Under the pieces are notes generated by a model that ran no database searches, had not been told where the DNA came from, and saw only the letters and a list, made by a program, of their open reading frames with translations. Shown here piece after piece: positions 36,872 through 46,060 of a stretch of 64,000 nt of DNA. Where the stretch lies: NCBI GenBank assembly GCA_020353515.1, contig CP070695.1, positions 3,392,050-3,456,049 on the forward strand, in the 5' to 3' direction. A program made the position numbers and the translations under genes. Position 1 is the stretch's first letter. Every line of letters starts with the position of its first letter. Origin of the DNA: Candidatus Heimdallarchaeota archaeon. Lineage in GTDB: Archaea; Asgardarchaeota; Heimdallarchaeia; Hodarchaeales; Hodarchaeaceae.

Positions 36872-38380
36872 GTGATCAATTTGAACTCTCCCATTATTCA
36901 AGTTCAAAATCTGTCATTTTGGTATCAAGGGTCTAAAATTTCTGTATTAGAAGATATTAACTTAGAGTTCAACAAAGGAGAGATCGTTTGTATATCTGGT
37001 TCAAGTGGTGGAGGAAAAACAACTTTAGCATTAGCACTCACAGGTCATATTCCTCACACTATAGCAGGTAATTTAAAGGGGGAGATTCTTTTCCATGGGG
37101 TACCAAGTTCAGGACTTTCTATTACAGAAATCAGTCAGCTTATGGGTTTTGTACAACAAGATCCAGAAAATCAGTTAGTTACGCCTACAGTTTATGAGGA
37201 AATAGCTTTTGGCCCTGAAAACTTATCTATAAGTAAGGAGGAGATATTTAATCGTGTTCAGTTTGGTTTGAACACAATGGACTTGACTTTACTTGCTTCA
37301 AGGTCCACAAATGAGCTCTCTGGTGGAGAGAAGCAACGTGTTGCTGTTGCATCCATACTTTCTATGTACCCCAAAGTTCTAGTTCTCGATGAACCAACAT
37401 CCTCATTAGATGTTCAAAGTATCCAAAAACTTCTACTCGCGTTACAGGAGTTGAATCAAACCAAAAAGATGACAATCATTATCCTTGAACACAAACCTTA
37501 TTTATTCAAAAAATTAATTGATAGAATAATCGTTCTCGAACAGGGGAGAATTATTGAGGAATTAAGGAAACCTAAAATCAATTTTAACCGTTTAGAGGTT
37601 CCTCGGAAAGTTCTTCAAGATATTCAACACATTCAGACAGAAAAAAAACCTCAAAATATCTTGGATGTTCAGAAGCTCTATATTACGTTGAAAAATCGTG
37701 AAATATTGAAAAAAGTGTCCTTAAAATTAAAGAAAGGGTTAATTTATGCAATTGTTGGTCCTAATGGAGCTGGAAAAACAACATTACTTCACTCTTTCCT
37801 TAATATAGTTCCTAATAATGGAACTGTTTTATTAAATGCCAATAAAATATCAAAAATCCCCATCCATAAACTAGCCAAAGATATCGGGTTGATTTTTCAA
37901 AATCCAAATCATCAGATCTTTGAAAAAACTGTGATTGACGAAATGACTTTTGCTCCCAGAAATTTCAAGCAATCCCTTAATGAGACTCTTCTAAGAGCAA
38001 ATCAACTATTGAAAGATACAAATCTAGATTCTTACGTGAAGGTACCCCCTTTTAGTCTAAGTTTTGGTGAAAAACGACGTTTGAACATTTGCTCAATATT
38101 AATTTACAAACCAGAGCTTCTGTTACTTGACGAGCCATTTATAGGGCAGGATCGCGAAAATATTGAATTTTTACTTCATCTTTTGAAAGAACGGAAGTTA
38201 AAGGGAGGTACAACTGTAATAATTTCTCATAGGAGAGAACTTTGTGATCTAGTAGATTATTTTTATGTTTTGAAAAATGGTGAGATTATCACCCAAGGTA
38301 CACCAAAAGAGATGATTCCTTTTTTGAATGAAAACGAGATTCTCGATTCTTCTATAGATGTGAAGTTTAATGCAAGATAA
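36872..38380 (+). CDS. Double ABC ATPase of an ECF importer (EcfA1A2-type)
   Basis: 502 residues, GTG start, two ABC domains in one chain. Domain 1: Walker A ISGSSGGGKTTLAL (residues 41-54), signature NELSGGEKQRV, Walker B VLVLDEPTSS. Domain 2: Walker A GPNGAGKTTLL at about 296, signature FSLSFGEKRRL (an altered LSGGE), Walker B LLLLDEPFIG. Both Q-loops are VQQDPENQ and FQNPNHQ, typical of ECF ATPases. The altered second signature suggests unequal sites. Its last 11 bases overlap the EcfT gene. Together with EcfT and the S component it forms a complete importer. Confidence 0.93.
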   Translation: MINLNSPIIQVQNLSFWYQGSKISVLEDINLEFNKGEIVCISGSSGGGKTTLALALTGHIPHTIAGNLKGEILFHGVPSSGLSITEISQLMGFVQQDPENQLVTPTVYEEIAFGPENLSISKEEIFNRVQFGLNTMDLTLLASRSTNELSGGEKQRVAVASILSMYPKVLVLDEPTSSLDVQSIQKLLLALQELNQTKKMTIIILEHKPYLFKKLIDRIIVLEQGRIIEELRKPKINFNRLEVPRKVLQDIQHIQTEKKPQNILDVQKLYITLKNREILKKVSLKLKKGLIYAIVGPNGAGKTTLLHSFLNIVPNNGTVLLNANKISKIPIHKLAKDIGLIFQNPNHQIFEKTVIDEMTFAPRNFKQSLNETLLRANQLLKDTNLDSYVKVPPFSLSFGEKRRLNICSILIYKPELLLLDEPFIGQDRENIEFLLHLLKERKLKGGTTVIISHRRELCDLVDYFYVLKNGEIITQGTPKEMIPFLNENEILDSSIDVKFNAR

Positions 38381-39158
38381 TCTACTACAAGAGTTTTTAA
38401 CAAAAGGTCACATTAGTGGTACAAACCCACTTGTGAAGTTCCTTGCAGTCATTGTTGTATCAATAACTCTTTTTGGAACATCTAATTTGTTTAAAATCTA
38501 TTTTATCGTTCTTATCATCATCTTGGTTTATATTTTTGGTAAATTACCCTTTGAAGTTGCCAAACCACGGTATAAAATGATGTTTCTCTTTTCTTTTACT
38601 ATTTTTTTCGTTCAAATCCTTTTTGTTCACGGAGGGAATTTATTCTTTTATCTAATACCATTACAACTCGGTGAACACGGTCCTTTCTTCCCTATATACG
38701 AACATGGATTCTACCAGGGATTAATTTTAATAGGACGTTTTTGGGGTTTGATTACTATCAGTTGGTTATTTATTAATTCAACTAATCCTTTTGCTTTCGC
38801 TCAATCATTGACAAAAATCGGAATTCCTTATCGTTTTGCGTTTTCTTTGTCTCTTGCACTACGTTTCGCTCCAGTTTTTAGTACAGAAACAAATATTGTT
38901 CAAAATGCACAACAAGCAAGAGGGCTTAATGTTAATCCTAACAATCTAAAAGGAATTTTCAATCTCCTCAAGCATACCTTAATTCCGATGATTGGTTCAA
39001 CATTAAATCGGATTCGTGATATTACAATTAGTATGGATGGACGAGCGTTCGGTAGTTATACAACAAGAACCTATATCAGAGAAATTCCCTTCACTTTACT
39101 TGATGGGTGTAAACTGATAGTTTTACTTTGTTTATTGTTCATTTTAAGCATTCTTTAA
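38370..39158 (+). CDS. ecfT: EcfT transmembrane coupling subunit
   Basis: 262 residues, about five to six membrane helices. The cytoplasmic coupling helices carry the Ala-Arg-Gly motif of EcfT: NAQQARGLNVNP and ISMDGRAFGSYTTRTY, which dock on the two ATPases. The start ATG lies 11 bases inside the ATPase gene. Spacing S component to ATPase is 108 bases, then overlap. EcfT transfers the power stroke to the S component. Confidence 0.93.
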   Translation: MQDNLLQEFLTKGHISGTNPLVKFLAVIVVSITLFGTSNLFKIYFIVLIIILVYIFGKLPFEVAKPRYKMMFLFSFTIFFVQILFVHGGNLFFYLIPLQLGEHGPFFPIYEHGFYQGLILIGRFWGLITISWLFINSTNPFAFAQSLTKIGIPYRFAFSLSLALRFAPVFSTETNIVQNAQQARGLNVNPNNLKGIFNLLKHTLIPMIGSTLNRIRDITISMDGRAFGSYTTRTYIREIPFTLLDGCKLIVLLCLLFILSIL

Positions 39159-39214
39159 ACAACAAATGACAGAAATAAAGGTTTTTAAAATATTGTAAAA
39201 TTAGTGATTTAATA

Positions 39215-39952
39215 ATGGCTCAAGATCGTTTTTACTCTGAAAAACCGTTGGTTCATCAGCATATCGTTCTTATAAATATCTCAGAGCTATATGGTCATGA
39301 AGAGATCGTGCAAACGCAAGTAGAGTGGTTAAAAGACAACTTAAAAAAACTTGGATATTTTTTCCGTCCGATCTTAGTAGCTAAGCACGAAAAAGTCATT
39401 CTTGACGGTCATCATCGAGTGGTTGCGCTTCAGGAAATAGGTGAAGAAAAGGGGGTAAAAACAATAAAGATTCCATGTGTTGAGATTGAATATGTTGACA
39501 ATCCTGATATAACACTCGGAACTTGGCATCCAATTTATACTGGAAAAGGATCCTTTAGCTTTCCAGATGAAATCAATAAAATTGGGATAGAATGGGAAAA
39601 AGTAGAATTATTTTCCCCGGCTCTATTGAATGTTCCAAAATTCGGTTTTACTCTCAAAACGAATGATGGTTGTTATTTCTGCTTAAAAGGAACTCAACAA
39701 GACATTTACAAGAAGTTTCTCAGCCATTTCGAACCTGAGGCCTTCGATTATGCGAAAACACTTGATTATGCTATACAATCGGTTGAAACTGGTAAAGGAA
39801 CATTTGCGCTTCTACGAACACGAGTCACAAAACAGGATGTCATCAGATCAGCGAAAAGTGAGAAACTTTATGCACCTAAAACAACACGTCATATTCTCTC
39901 GTTTCGATATCAGGATATTAAAGTTCCCCTAGAAAAATTATTTCAGTCATAG
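39215..39952 (+). CDS. SerK/ParB-fold protein (possible serine kinase)
   Basis: 245 residues. The ParB/sulfiredoxin-like fold is shown by PILVAKHEKVILDGHHRVVALQEIG, with the DGHHR motif at about residues 67-71; this is the phosphate-binding site of SerK, the free-serine kinase of Thermococcus. The length and the two-domain layout (a second half starting at about 100) match SerK better than ParB. The substrate here is not proven. A TATA-like GTTTTTAAAATATT at 39180-39193 precedes it. ThyX follows 19 bases downstream; serine to glycine conversion feeds the folate cycle that ThyX uses, so co-transcription would make sense. Confidence 0.75.
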   Translation: MAQDRFYSEKPLVHQHIVLINISELYGHEEIVQTQVEWLKDNLKKLGYFFRPILVAKHEKVILDGHHRVVALQEIGEEKGVKTIKIPCVEIEYVDNPDITLGTWHPIYTGKGSFSFPDEINKIGIEWEKVELFSPALLNVPKFGFTLKTNDGCYFCLKGTQQDIYKKFLSHFEPEAFDYAKTLDYAIQSVETGKGTFALLRTRVTKQDVIRSAKSEKLYAPKTTRHILSFRYQDIKVPLEKLFQS

Positions 39953-39971
39953 TCCTTTGGTGAGATAAAGC

Positions 39972-40559
39972 TTGGAAATCGAATTAATTCAAATTTCCCC
40001 CGTAACTGGAATTATTGAAGGAATGAAAACGTCTCGTCGAAAAGATCATATTGAAAGAATCCCAGAAAAAGTCTTCAATTGGGGACATTGGTCCGTCCTA
40101 GAGCATTCCTCTATGACGGTACGAATTCGAGAGATTAGTAGAGCTTGTACACACCAGTTAGTACGTCAACGAATCGGAGTAACCTTCACTCAAGAATCTC
40201 AACGCTATTTTGATCCATTAAATGATCCTGATTGGTTTATTATCCCTCCGAGAATTGAAAAGAATGAAAGATTAAAGCAGAAATATACTGAAGCTCGGAA
40301 TCGTGAAGCAGAAGAATACAGGTATTATCGTGAGCACAAGATTCCAAAGGAAGATGCCAGATTTTGTCTTCCTAATGCTTGTAAAACTACTGTGACTTGG
40401 ACATTTAACATGAGCAGCCTTATTTGGTTTTTGGAACAGCGTTTGAAAAAAGATGCACAGTGGGAGATTCGAATGCTCGCTCAAAAGTTACATGATCTAG
40501 TGATGACCACTGATTGGAGGGGATTCATGGAACATTGGAAACTAGAAAGCAGAAGGTAA
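39972..40559 (+). CDS. thyX: Flavin-dependent thymidylate synthase ThyX
   Basis: 195 residues, TTG start. ThyX makes dTMP from dUMP with methylene-tetrahydrofolate and NAD(P)H. The motif region is THQLVRQRIGVTFTQESQRYF (about residues 60-80), where the usual RHR is RQR, followed by a Ser and Arg as expected. WSVLEHSSMTVRIREISRA before it and LPNACKTTVTWTFN then LIWFLEQRLKKDAQWEIRMLA after it fit the family. The enzyme is a tetramer in the cytoplasm. It lies 19 bases after the SerK-like gene and is probably in one operon. Confidence 0.93.
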   Translation: MEIELIQISPVTGIIEGMKTSRRKDHIERIPEKVFNWGHWSVLEHSSMTVRIREISRACTHQLVRQRIGVTFTQESQRYFDPLNDPDWFIIPPRIEKNERLKQKYTEARNREAEEYRYYREHKIPKEDARFCLPNACKTTVTWTFNMSSLIWFLEQRLKKDAQWEIRMLAQKLHDLVMTTDWRGFMEHWKLESRR

Positions 40560-40593
40560 TTAAAAGGAAAAAGAGGAGGGGGAGAAAAAATGA

Positions 40594-41529
40594 CTAGGTT
40601 CTTCTTTTACCGATAAATCTCAAAGCTACAGTGCTAGAAACAACCGCAAGGATCATTATGGGAAGTTCAAATGCATGAGTGACCCCTGGAATAAGACCAC
40701 CACCCAGAGCGCCAAGACTGACTGCTTTATTTTGTAGAAGATATGAATATTCGAAAGAAAATTTATTTGTATCTTCCCCCTTGGCATCTAGCCTTACTTT
40801 TGAGAGTGTACCCCCTTCTGTGAACTCAATTTCCCATTTAAACTCATAGGAATCAAGCTCTTTATATTCAACATCGTCATTATCCCAATAATGCATAACA
40901 CCATCAAATTTGAATTCGCCAAACCACTTATGAGTAGTATCGGTAAATGCATCCAAACCATCTTGTAAATTATTGTCTCCCATAAGTGAAAAGCTCTCTG
41001 TACTATCTTCAAAATCCTCCATGTCAATTGTCACGTCTCTATCACCATCCCAATAAGTATATTCCCAGTCTTCAATATTTTGGACAAGATCATCATTTAT
41101 ATTGTCCCATTCAGGATCAATAAAATAAAGGCCTGATTGTCCCGATATTGCAGTTAAAATAAGATCATTGTCTTGAGTTCGATAGATAGGTTGAAATATC
41201 AAAACATTATAATCCTCGATGAGATCACTATCATATCGAACATCCCTATAGTCTATTGTATTTCCATCCTCATCCCATTTAGTGTAATCAAGTGTGTCAC
41301 TACTAATATCCTCGATTTCATAATTTCGATTTTCTTGGTCAAGAGAATAATATCCGTCTGTTTTGTCACCAGAAATCTCGACTGTTCTCTTAGATGTTCT
41401 TTGCTCTCCAAAGATGATGAAATCACCTTCTTCGAAGTCACGTTCTTGAGCTCCTATAGGTATCGGAACCATTAAGATTAACAAAAAGGTGACAGAACAG
41501 ATCAATCCTATTTTATTTATTCGTCTCAT
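40594..41529 (-). CDS. Acidic surface protein with signal peptide and C-terminal membrane anchor
   Basis: 311 residues, not recognised. A signal peptide (LICSVTFLLILMVPIPIGAQE) is followed by about 230 very acidic residues, rich in Asp, Glu, Trp and Tyr (DWEYTYWDGDRDVTID), a Gly-rich hinge, one membrane helix (LPIMILAVVSSTVALRF) and a short IGKRRT end. This layout resembles archaeal envelope proteins anchored by a C-terminal helix. Converges with ThyX; the spacer is purine-rich on the plus strand, so a T-rich terminator on the minus strand. GGTGAT lies before the ATG. It is analogous in layout to the gene at 52428, with different sequence. Confidence 0.7.
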   Translation of the reverse strand: MRRINKIGLICSVTFLLILMVPIPIGAQERDFEEGDFIIFGEQRTSKRTVEISGDKTDGYYSLDQENRNYEIEDISSDTLDYTKWDEDGNTIDYRDVRYDSDLIEDYNVLIFQPIYRTQDNDLILTAISGQSGLYFIDPEWDNINDDLVQNIEDWEYTYWDGDRDVTIDMEDFEDSTESFSLMGDNNLQDGLDAFTDTTHKWFGEFKFDGVMHYWDNDDVEYKELDSYEFKWEIEFTEGGTLSKVRLDAKGEDTNKFSFEYSYLLQNKAVSLGALGGGLIPGVTHAFELPIMILAVVSSTVALRFIGKRRT

Positions 41530-41743
41530 AATTAATCACCTTCAATTTTGAATTACTAATCATTTGAGTAACTTTTTTCGATATAGTGATACAAATTAAA
41601 AAAATTATTGTTATTGTAAAAATTTAGCTAGAAGTGCTAAAACCAACGAAATTGAGATTAAACAAACGCTTCCCTAAGATTATTACTTTATATAATTTTC
41701 ATAATCATTACTTATATTGAAAAGACATATTTTTTCTATTTTT

Positions 41744-43048
41744 TTATTCACTATATATGCCCTTTATGAAAATAAAAGTACCAACAATGAAATATCCCAT
41801 TCCAACTAGAAAAAGCATTATTAGATCTAAAAATATTTGATTAATCTCTAGATTAAGGATCAGAATCTTCCTAAACACCTCTCCAGCGGAGAAAAAAGGA
41901 TTTAAATGCCAAAATTGAATATCGTTAAGTAGTTGGATCCTTGGTAATGGAATGAAACCACCTGTTAAGAAAGAAAGAGGAATAGCAATAAGTCCTGGTA
42001 GATACGTTGCCATTTTACCCCCAAGGAACGCAGCAACCCCTAAACTTATACCAAGCAGCGGTAATACAGCAAAAATACTCACAAGAAATACAAAAAAAGC
42101 CTGATGATTTCCTTGGAAAGGAAAACCTAGAAAATAAATAGTAATGACTACACAGGTCATTGTTAGGAGGGTTGAAATGACTTGGGTAACAGAAAGACCA
42201 GCTAAAAAGGATAACGAGGGGAAGTTACTTAATTTTAATCTATCAATCGTACCTTGCTCTTGTTCGTAACCCACAATACCAGCAACACCAGTACTAGATG
42301 TGATTAACACAAAGATCAAGAATGCAGGTATGTAAATATCAAATTCTGTAAAAACGAGAGTAGATACTGACTTATAATCTATAGTAAATTTTCCTGGTAA
42401 ATTTAATCCTTTAACCCAAAAATAATCGGAGAAAGTAATAAGCATCTCTTCTAGTAGCGTTGTCGCTTCAACAAAACGAGTAAAGGAATAATCTCCTATT
42501 AATTCTATGTCTACTCCAGAATAGATATATTCGGTAGAGGTTAATATGAGTTTTCCTTCAGTTACATTAATCCTATGATTCAATCCCGCAAGTAGCGTTT
42601 GTGAAAAATTATTTGGAATGATAAAGCATAAACTGATAAATCGACTTTGAACTGCTTTACTTGCTTCACCTAAATCAGTATAGGAGATCACAGAGAATCG
42701 TCTTGGATCGTCCTCTTGTAAGAGGTTGTCTGAATTATTTATATTTTCGATGAAACATGCACCAAATCCATCAAGAAGAGGATTCCCCTCCAAACTCTCA
42801 ACCATTAAATACTGACTAAATTGAGACCGAAGTGTTGAATTTAGATTTAAATCCTGATCATGGTTAATTACACCAATTCTGTAATTGTCTCCAGTATCCC
42901 CAATAATAACAAAGGAACTATTTTCTCCATAAAGAAATGCTATTCCTACAATAAATAAAACAGGTATTAAAAATATTATACTCATTCTTTCGACATCTCT
43001 TCGCGTCTGTTTTAGACATTTTATTGTGTAAAGAATAATTTTATACAT
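41744..43048 (-). CDS. ABC-2 type exporter permease (second)
   Basis: 434 residues. One N-terminal helix (IIFLIPVLFIVGIAF), a large external domain of about 190 residues, then five membrane segments with the ABC-2 pattern (GVAGIVGYEQEQGTIDRLKLSN, LIAIPLSFLTGGFIPLP). Such permeases pair with a DrrA-like ATPase to export drugs, lipids or peptides. Third gene of the unit; its start lies 6 bases after the stop of the first permease gene. It is somewhat like the first permease, so the two likely form a heterodimer. Confidence 0.9.
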   Translation of the reverse strand: MYKIILYTIKCLKQTRRDVERMSIIFLIPVLFIVGIAFLYGENSSFVIIGDTGDNYRIGVINHDQDLNLNSTLRSQFSQYLMVESLEGNPLLDGFGACFIENINNSDNLLQEDDPRRFSVISYTDLGEASKAVQSRFISLCFIIPNNFSQTLLAGLNHRINVTEGKLILTSTEYIYSGVDIELIGDYSFTRFVEATTLLEEMLITFSDYFWVKGLNLPGKFTIDYKSVSTLVFTEFDIYIPAFLIFVLITSSTGVAGIVGYEQEQGTIDRLKLSNFPSLSFLAGLSVTQVISTLLTMTCVVITIYFLGFPFQGNHQAFFVFLVSIFAVLPLLGISLGVAAFLGGKMATYLPGLIAIPLSFLTGGFIPLPRIQLLNDIQFWHLNPFFSAGEVFRKILILNLEINQIFLDLIMLFLVGMGYFIVGTFIFIKGIYSE

Positions 43049-43054
43049 TTCCCA

Positions 43055-44437
43055 TCAACTCCGTATTTTAAATCGTAGATAATAAAAAACTAAAACAGAA
43101 AAGATTAGATAAATAAACGAAAGAATCAAACTCATGAAAATATCAGGAAAGACAAGGAAAAACTCAAAATCATATAATAGAACCTGACGTAAGGCGTTGG
43201 TAGAGTGAGTTAATGGTAGAAGATCCCACAAGAGAAAATCACGTGGATAACCACTTGCAGTTGGAAAAACCTTGGGAATGAGAATTATTTTTGGAACTTC
43301 AATGAATGCACCACTCATAAAGGCCATAAACGGTGCACCAAAGCCCAGTACATTACCTACAACATCTTCGTTCGATAGAAAAGCGCTAGAAATGTACACG
43401 AGAGATAATGTAAAGGGAAAAATCGTTAAAGCTATTAAAAATCCTAAAAATAGGTTTCCTGCAGGATTGAATCCTAATATTAAGCTGGATAAAAATAAAA
43501 TTAAAGATTGGATTATCATAACTGGGATTTGGATTAAAATTGAACCGATGATATAAACTCCTCCCGAAGAGGGAGCTAATCGAATACGATCGAAAGTTGT
43601 ATTGTTTTGTCGAAATTCCATGCAAAAAAACATTGCTACCAGTGATGGTTGAATAATTATACCAAAAGCAATCAAGCCAGGTATTGATAACTCGAAGAGT
43701 GAGTATTTTGGGATATTTATTGTATATTCTTCTTTCATTTTAATTGAAATACTTCCTCCTGGTCCTTTGAATGCAGTTGTAAGATCTTGATACTGGTGTA
43801 TTATAATTGAGAGTACTGATTTCGCTAATTTAAAGTTCAAGTAACTCTCATCTCCTATCACATGAATTGTATCGTTAATATTTGATGGTAAATCTGGAGA
43901 TTGCGGAAACTGTAGCTGAATCATTTCATGAAAGTACAGTCCATATGTGTTATACCAATATCTATTCAACATAGAAAGAGTTGTATTAGAAAAGTTTGGA
44001 TTTAAAACAATTAGTATGTCTAAATCTCGTTTAAACAATTTATTATTTGCCTCGGATTCCGTGTCAAAGTGAGATATATCAAATATATGCGTAGCTTCGG
44101 TAATGTTACTGTATGTTAAATTCCCAAGAATGTCTATGAATTCACTCCCGAACCCTCTATTAAGTACATCAGAATTATGATATTGAGTTAAAGAAGCATT
44201 CCCCATTATTGTTTCATTTTGAAAGAGAGATTTAATGTCATCAGATACTCCTGTATCTTGATTAATTACACCTAGTAGAAAGGTCTGGTTTATTCCTACA
44301 GGTGAGGTTGAAAATCCAATCCAATATAATCCAATAAAAAATAAAGGAAATATTACTAGATATGGTATTGTCCATTTACTTCGGACTAACTGCAGTCCCA
44401 TTCGTTGTGTAACCCCAAAAATTTGTCTAAACGACAT
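43055..44437 (-). CDS. ABC-2 type exporter permease (first)
   Basis: 460 residues, same architecture as the downstream permease: helix IPYLVIFPLFFIGLYWIGF, an external domain of about 230 residues, then five membrane helices (LIAFGIIIQPSLVAMFFCMEF, FGAPFMAFMSGAFIEVPKI). It starts 11 bases after the ATPase stop on the same strand. The large external domain is typical of the YhgE/DrrB-like ABC-2 group. Substrate unknown. Confidence 0.9.
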   Translation of the reverse strand: MSFRQIFGVTQRMGLQLVRSKWTIPYLVIFPLFFIGLYWIGFSTSPVGINQTFLLGVINQDTGVSDDIKSLFQNETIMGNASLTQYHNSDVLNRGFGSEFIDILGNLTYSNITEATHIFDISHFDTESEANNKLFKRDLDILIVLNPNFSNTTLSMLNRYWYNTYGLYFHEMIQLQFPQSPDLPSNINDTIHVIGDESYLNFKLAKSVLSIIIHQYQDLTTAFKGPGGSISIKMKEEYTINIPKYSLFELSIPGLIAFGIIIQPSLVAMFFCMEFRQNNTTFDRIRLAPSSGGVYIIGSILIQIPVMIIQSLILFLSSLILGFNPAGNLFLGFLIALTIFPFTLSLVYISSAFLSNEDVVGNVLGFGAPFMAFMSGAFIEVPKIILIPKVFPTASGYPRDFLLWDLLPLTHSTNALRQVLLYDFEFFLVFPDIFMSLILSFIYLIFSVLVFYYLRFKIRS

Positions 44438-44448
44438 CTAATCGCCTT

Positions 44449-45405
44449 CTAATCACGTAGAGCTCGCCCAGTTAAGTTGATAAATACATCTTCAAGGGAT
44501 GTACTTCTGATAGCCATATTTTCTACCTCTTGGTCATGAGACTCGATAAAATTCAGAATTCGACTTAAACGGGATACTACATCCAGTGCTCGAATAACAA
44601 TGTAACCACTTGAAGTATAGGCGTCTTCAATTCCCTCAAACGTCCTTAAATCTTGAACTAGATGATCTAAGTTTTCTTTTTCTTTTAGTGAGATTTCCAC
44701 TAAGTCTCCTTCACCAATTGAAGACTTTAGTCTTTTTGGAGTATCTAGAACTAAAATTCTCCCACGATCTATTATAGCTACACGATCACTTAATCGATCA
44801 GCTTCCTCCATAAAATGAGTGGTTAAGATGATCGTCTTCCCTTGGTTTGGAAGATCCTTAATAACTTCCCAAACTGCGACACGAGACTGAGGATCAAGTC
44901 CTGGCGTCGGTTCATCGCATAGGATGATTTTTGGGTCATGAACCAATCCTAAAATCAAGTTCAATCTTCTTTTCAAGCCTCCTGATAAATCTCGGGCTAG
45001 ATGTCCACGTTTTTCGTTAAGGCCAACCTTTGAAATTAAGGAATCTATACGAGCCTTTGCCTCCTTCTTCGGAATATCATAGATTTTTGCTAAGAACCAC
45101 AGATTTTCTTCAACAGTGAGATCTTCATAAAACGTTAAAGACTGGGGAATAATTCCAAGCATTCGATTAAGTTCCTTCCCATTATCATGAGGATTTTGCC
45201 CCATTATTGTAATATTGCCAGCATCTGGTTTCAACAACCCAATTATCATTCGAAGACTTGTTGTTTTCCCAGCACCATTCGGTCCTAGAAACCCAAAAAT
45301 CTCATTTTCGCGAATATCAAGAGAAATACCATCGACAGCTTTGACTAATTTCTCTCCTTTTCCAAAGTATTTCTTCAAATTTCTTACTTCGATTATATTC
45401 GACAT
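44449..45405 (-). CDS. ABC exporter ATPase, DrrA-like
   Basis: 318 residues. Walker A GPNGAGKTTS at 41-50, Q-loop IIPQSL, signature LSGGLKRRLNL, Walker B ILCDEPTPGLDP and the H-loop LTTHFMEEA are all intact. The C-terminal 90 residues (DALDVVSRLSRILNF, ITSTSLEDVFINLTGRAL-like end) fit the DrrA/NatA group. The ATG overlaps the stop of the regulator gene by one base (TAATG) and has GGAGGA before it, so translation is coupled. It drives export by the two permeases downstream. Confidence 0.95.
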   Translation of the reverse strand: MSNIIEVRNLKKYFGKGEKLVKAVDGISLDIRENEIFGFLGPNGAGKTTSLRMIIGLLKPDAGNITIMGQNPHDNGKELNRMLGIIPQSLTFYEDLTVEENLWFLAKIYDIPKKEAKARIDSLISKVGLNEKRGHLARDLSGGLKRRLNLILGLVHDPKIILCDEPTPGLDPQSRVAVWEVIKDLPNQGKTIILTTHFMEEADRLSDRVAIIDRGRILVLDTPKRLKSSIGEGDLVEISLKEKENLDHLVQDLRTFEGIEDAYTSSGYIVIRALDVVSRLSRILNFIESHDQEVENMAIRSTSLEDVFINLTGRALRD

Positions 45406-45923
45406 TAAATTCCTCCAGTGGGTAACATTTTCGAGAATTCTTCTTTAAAGAAGTTTAATGCTTTTTCAAGGATTTGGTTGTACAAAAGATAACCAAAAAT
45501 TTGTTCTTCGAGGATTTTTTTCAATGTAGGATCCGTATCGTGAGATTTGTCAAGGAGTTGATTTAATTCATTAATGCAGACATCAGTTTTTTCGATGAAT
45601 CCTTCAAAAATTTTTGAAATCATCTCAATACCTGATGTAGCGCTGTAGGTATATCCAGTCTTATGTGAACCCTCTTTCAAAACAGTACCATACTTTTCAT
45701 TAATTTTAATCGCTCGGTTGATTGATGAAACCGAAAATTTCCCATCTGGAAACAAATCAGTTAATTTTTTTGATATAGCTCGTTGAGTCCATTTACTCCC
45801 CTCTGTATCTACAGGTTCAAACAGAAAGAGTGTATCTATTAGCCCACATAATCTAGGGATACCATATTCTTCATAATATTTAGCGAATATATCAAAGAGT
45901 TCTTTACGTAAGTCACTGATCAT
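45405..45923 (-). CDS. GbsR/MarR-like regulator of the exporter operon
   Basis: 172 residues. A winged-helix region at about 35-90 (LIDTLFLFEPVD, TQRAISKKLTDLFPDGKFSVSSINRAIKI) where SVSSINRAIKI would be the recognition helix, then a wing (YGTVLKEGSHKTGYTY) and a C-terminal helical dimerisation part, the layout of the GbsR family. It is the first gene of the exporter unit and overlaps the ATPase gene by one base. A perfect inverted repeat upstream (45974-45994) is the likely site of self-control. Confidence 0.75.
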   Translation of the reverse strand: MISDLRKELFDIFAKYYEEYGIPRLCGLIDTLFLFEPVDTEGSKWTQRAISKKLTDLFPDGKFSVSSINRAIKINEKYGTVLKEGSHKTGYTYSATSGIEMISKIFEGFIEKTDVCINELNQLLDKSHDTDPTLKKILEEQIFGYLLYNQILEKALNFFKEEFSKMLPTGGI

Positions 45924-45973
45924 TGAAATTCAGTATAAAGTGATATATTCATATTTTATAAAGATTTCTATTT

Positions 45974-45994
45974 TATGAAATCCTGAATTTCATA
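45974..45994. promoter_or_regulatory. Inverted repeat, likely operator of the exporter regulator
   Basis: TATGAAAT and ATTTCATA, eight-base perfect arms with a 5-base spacer CCTGA, in the divergent spacer between the regulator (start 45923) and the carboxypeptidase (start 46061). A TATA-like AATATATC on the minus strand lies next to it at 45941-45950. A dimeric winged-helix regulator would fit such a site. Inference from position. Confidence 0.5.
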
Positions 45995-46060
45995 GAATTG
46001 AGATCAAAGAAATCACTAAAATGAGATATAGAAAATTCTTAAATACTTGAGGTTTTTAAA

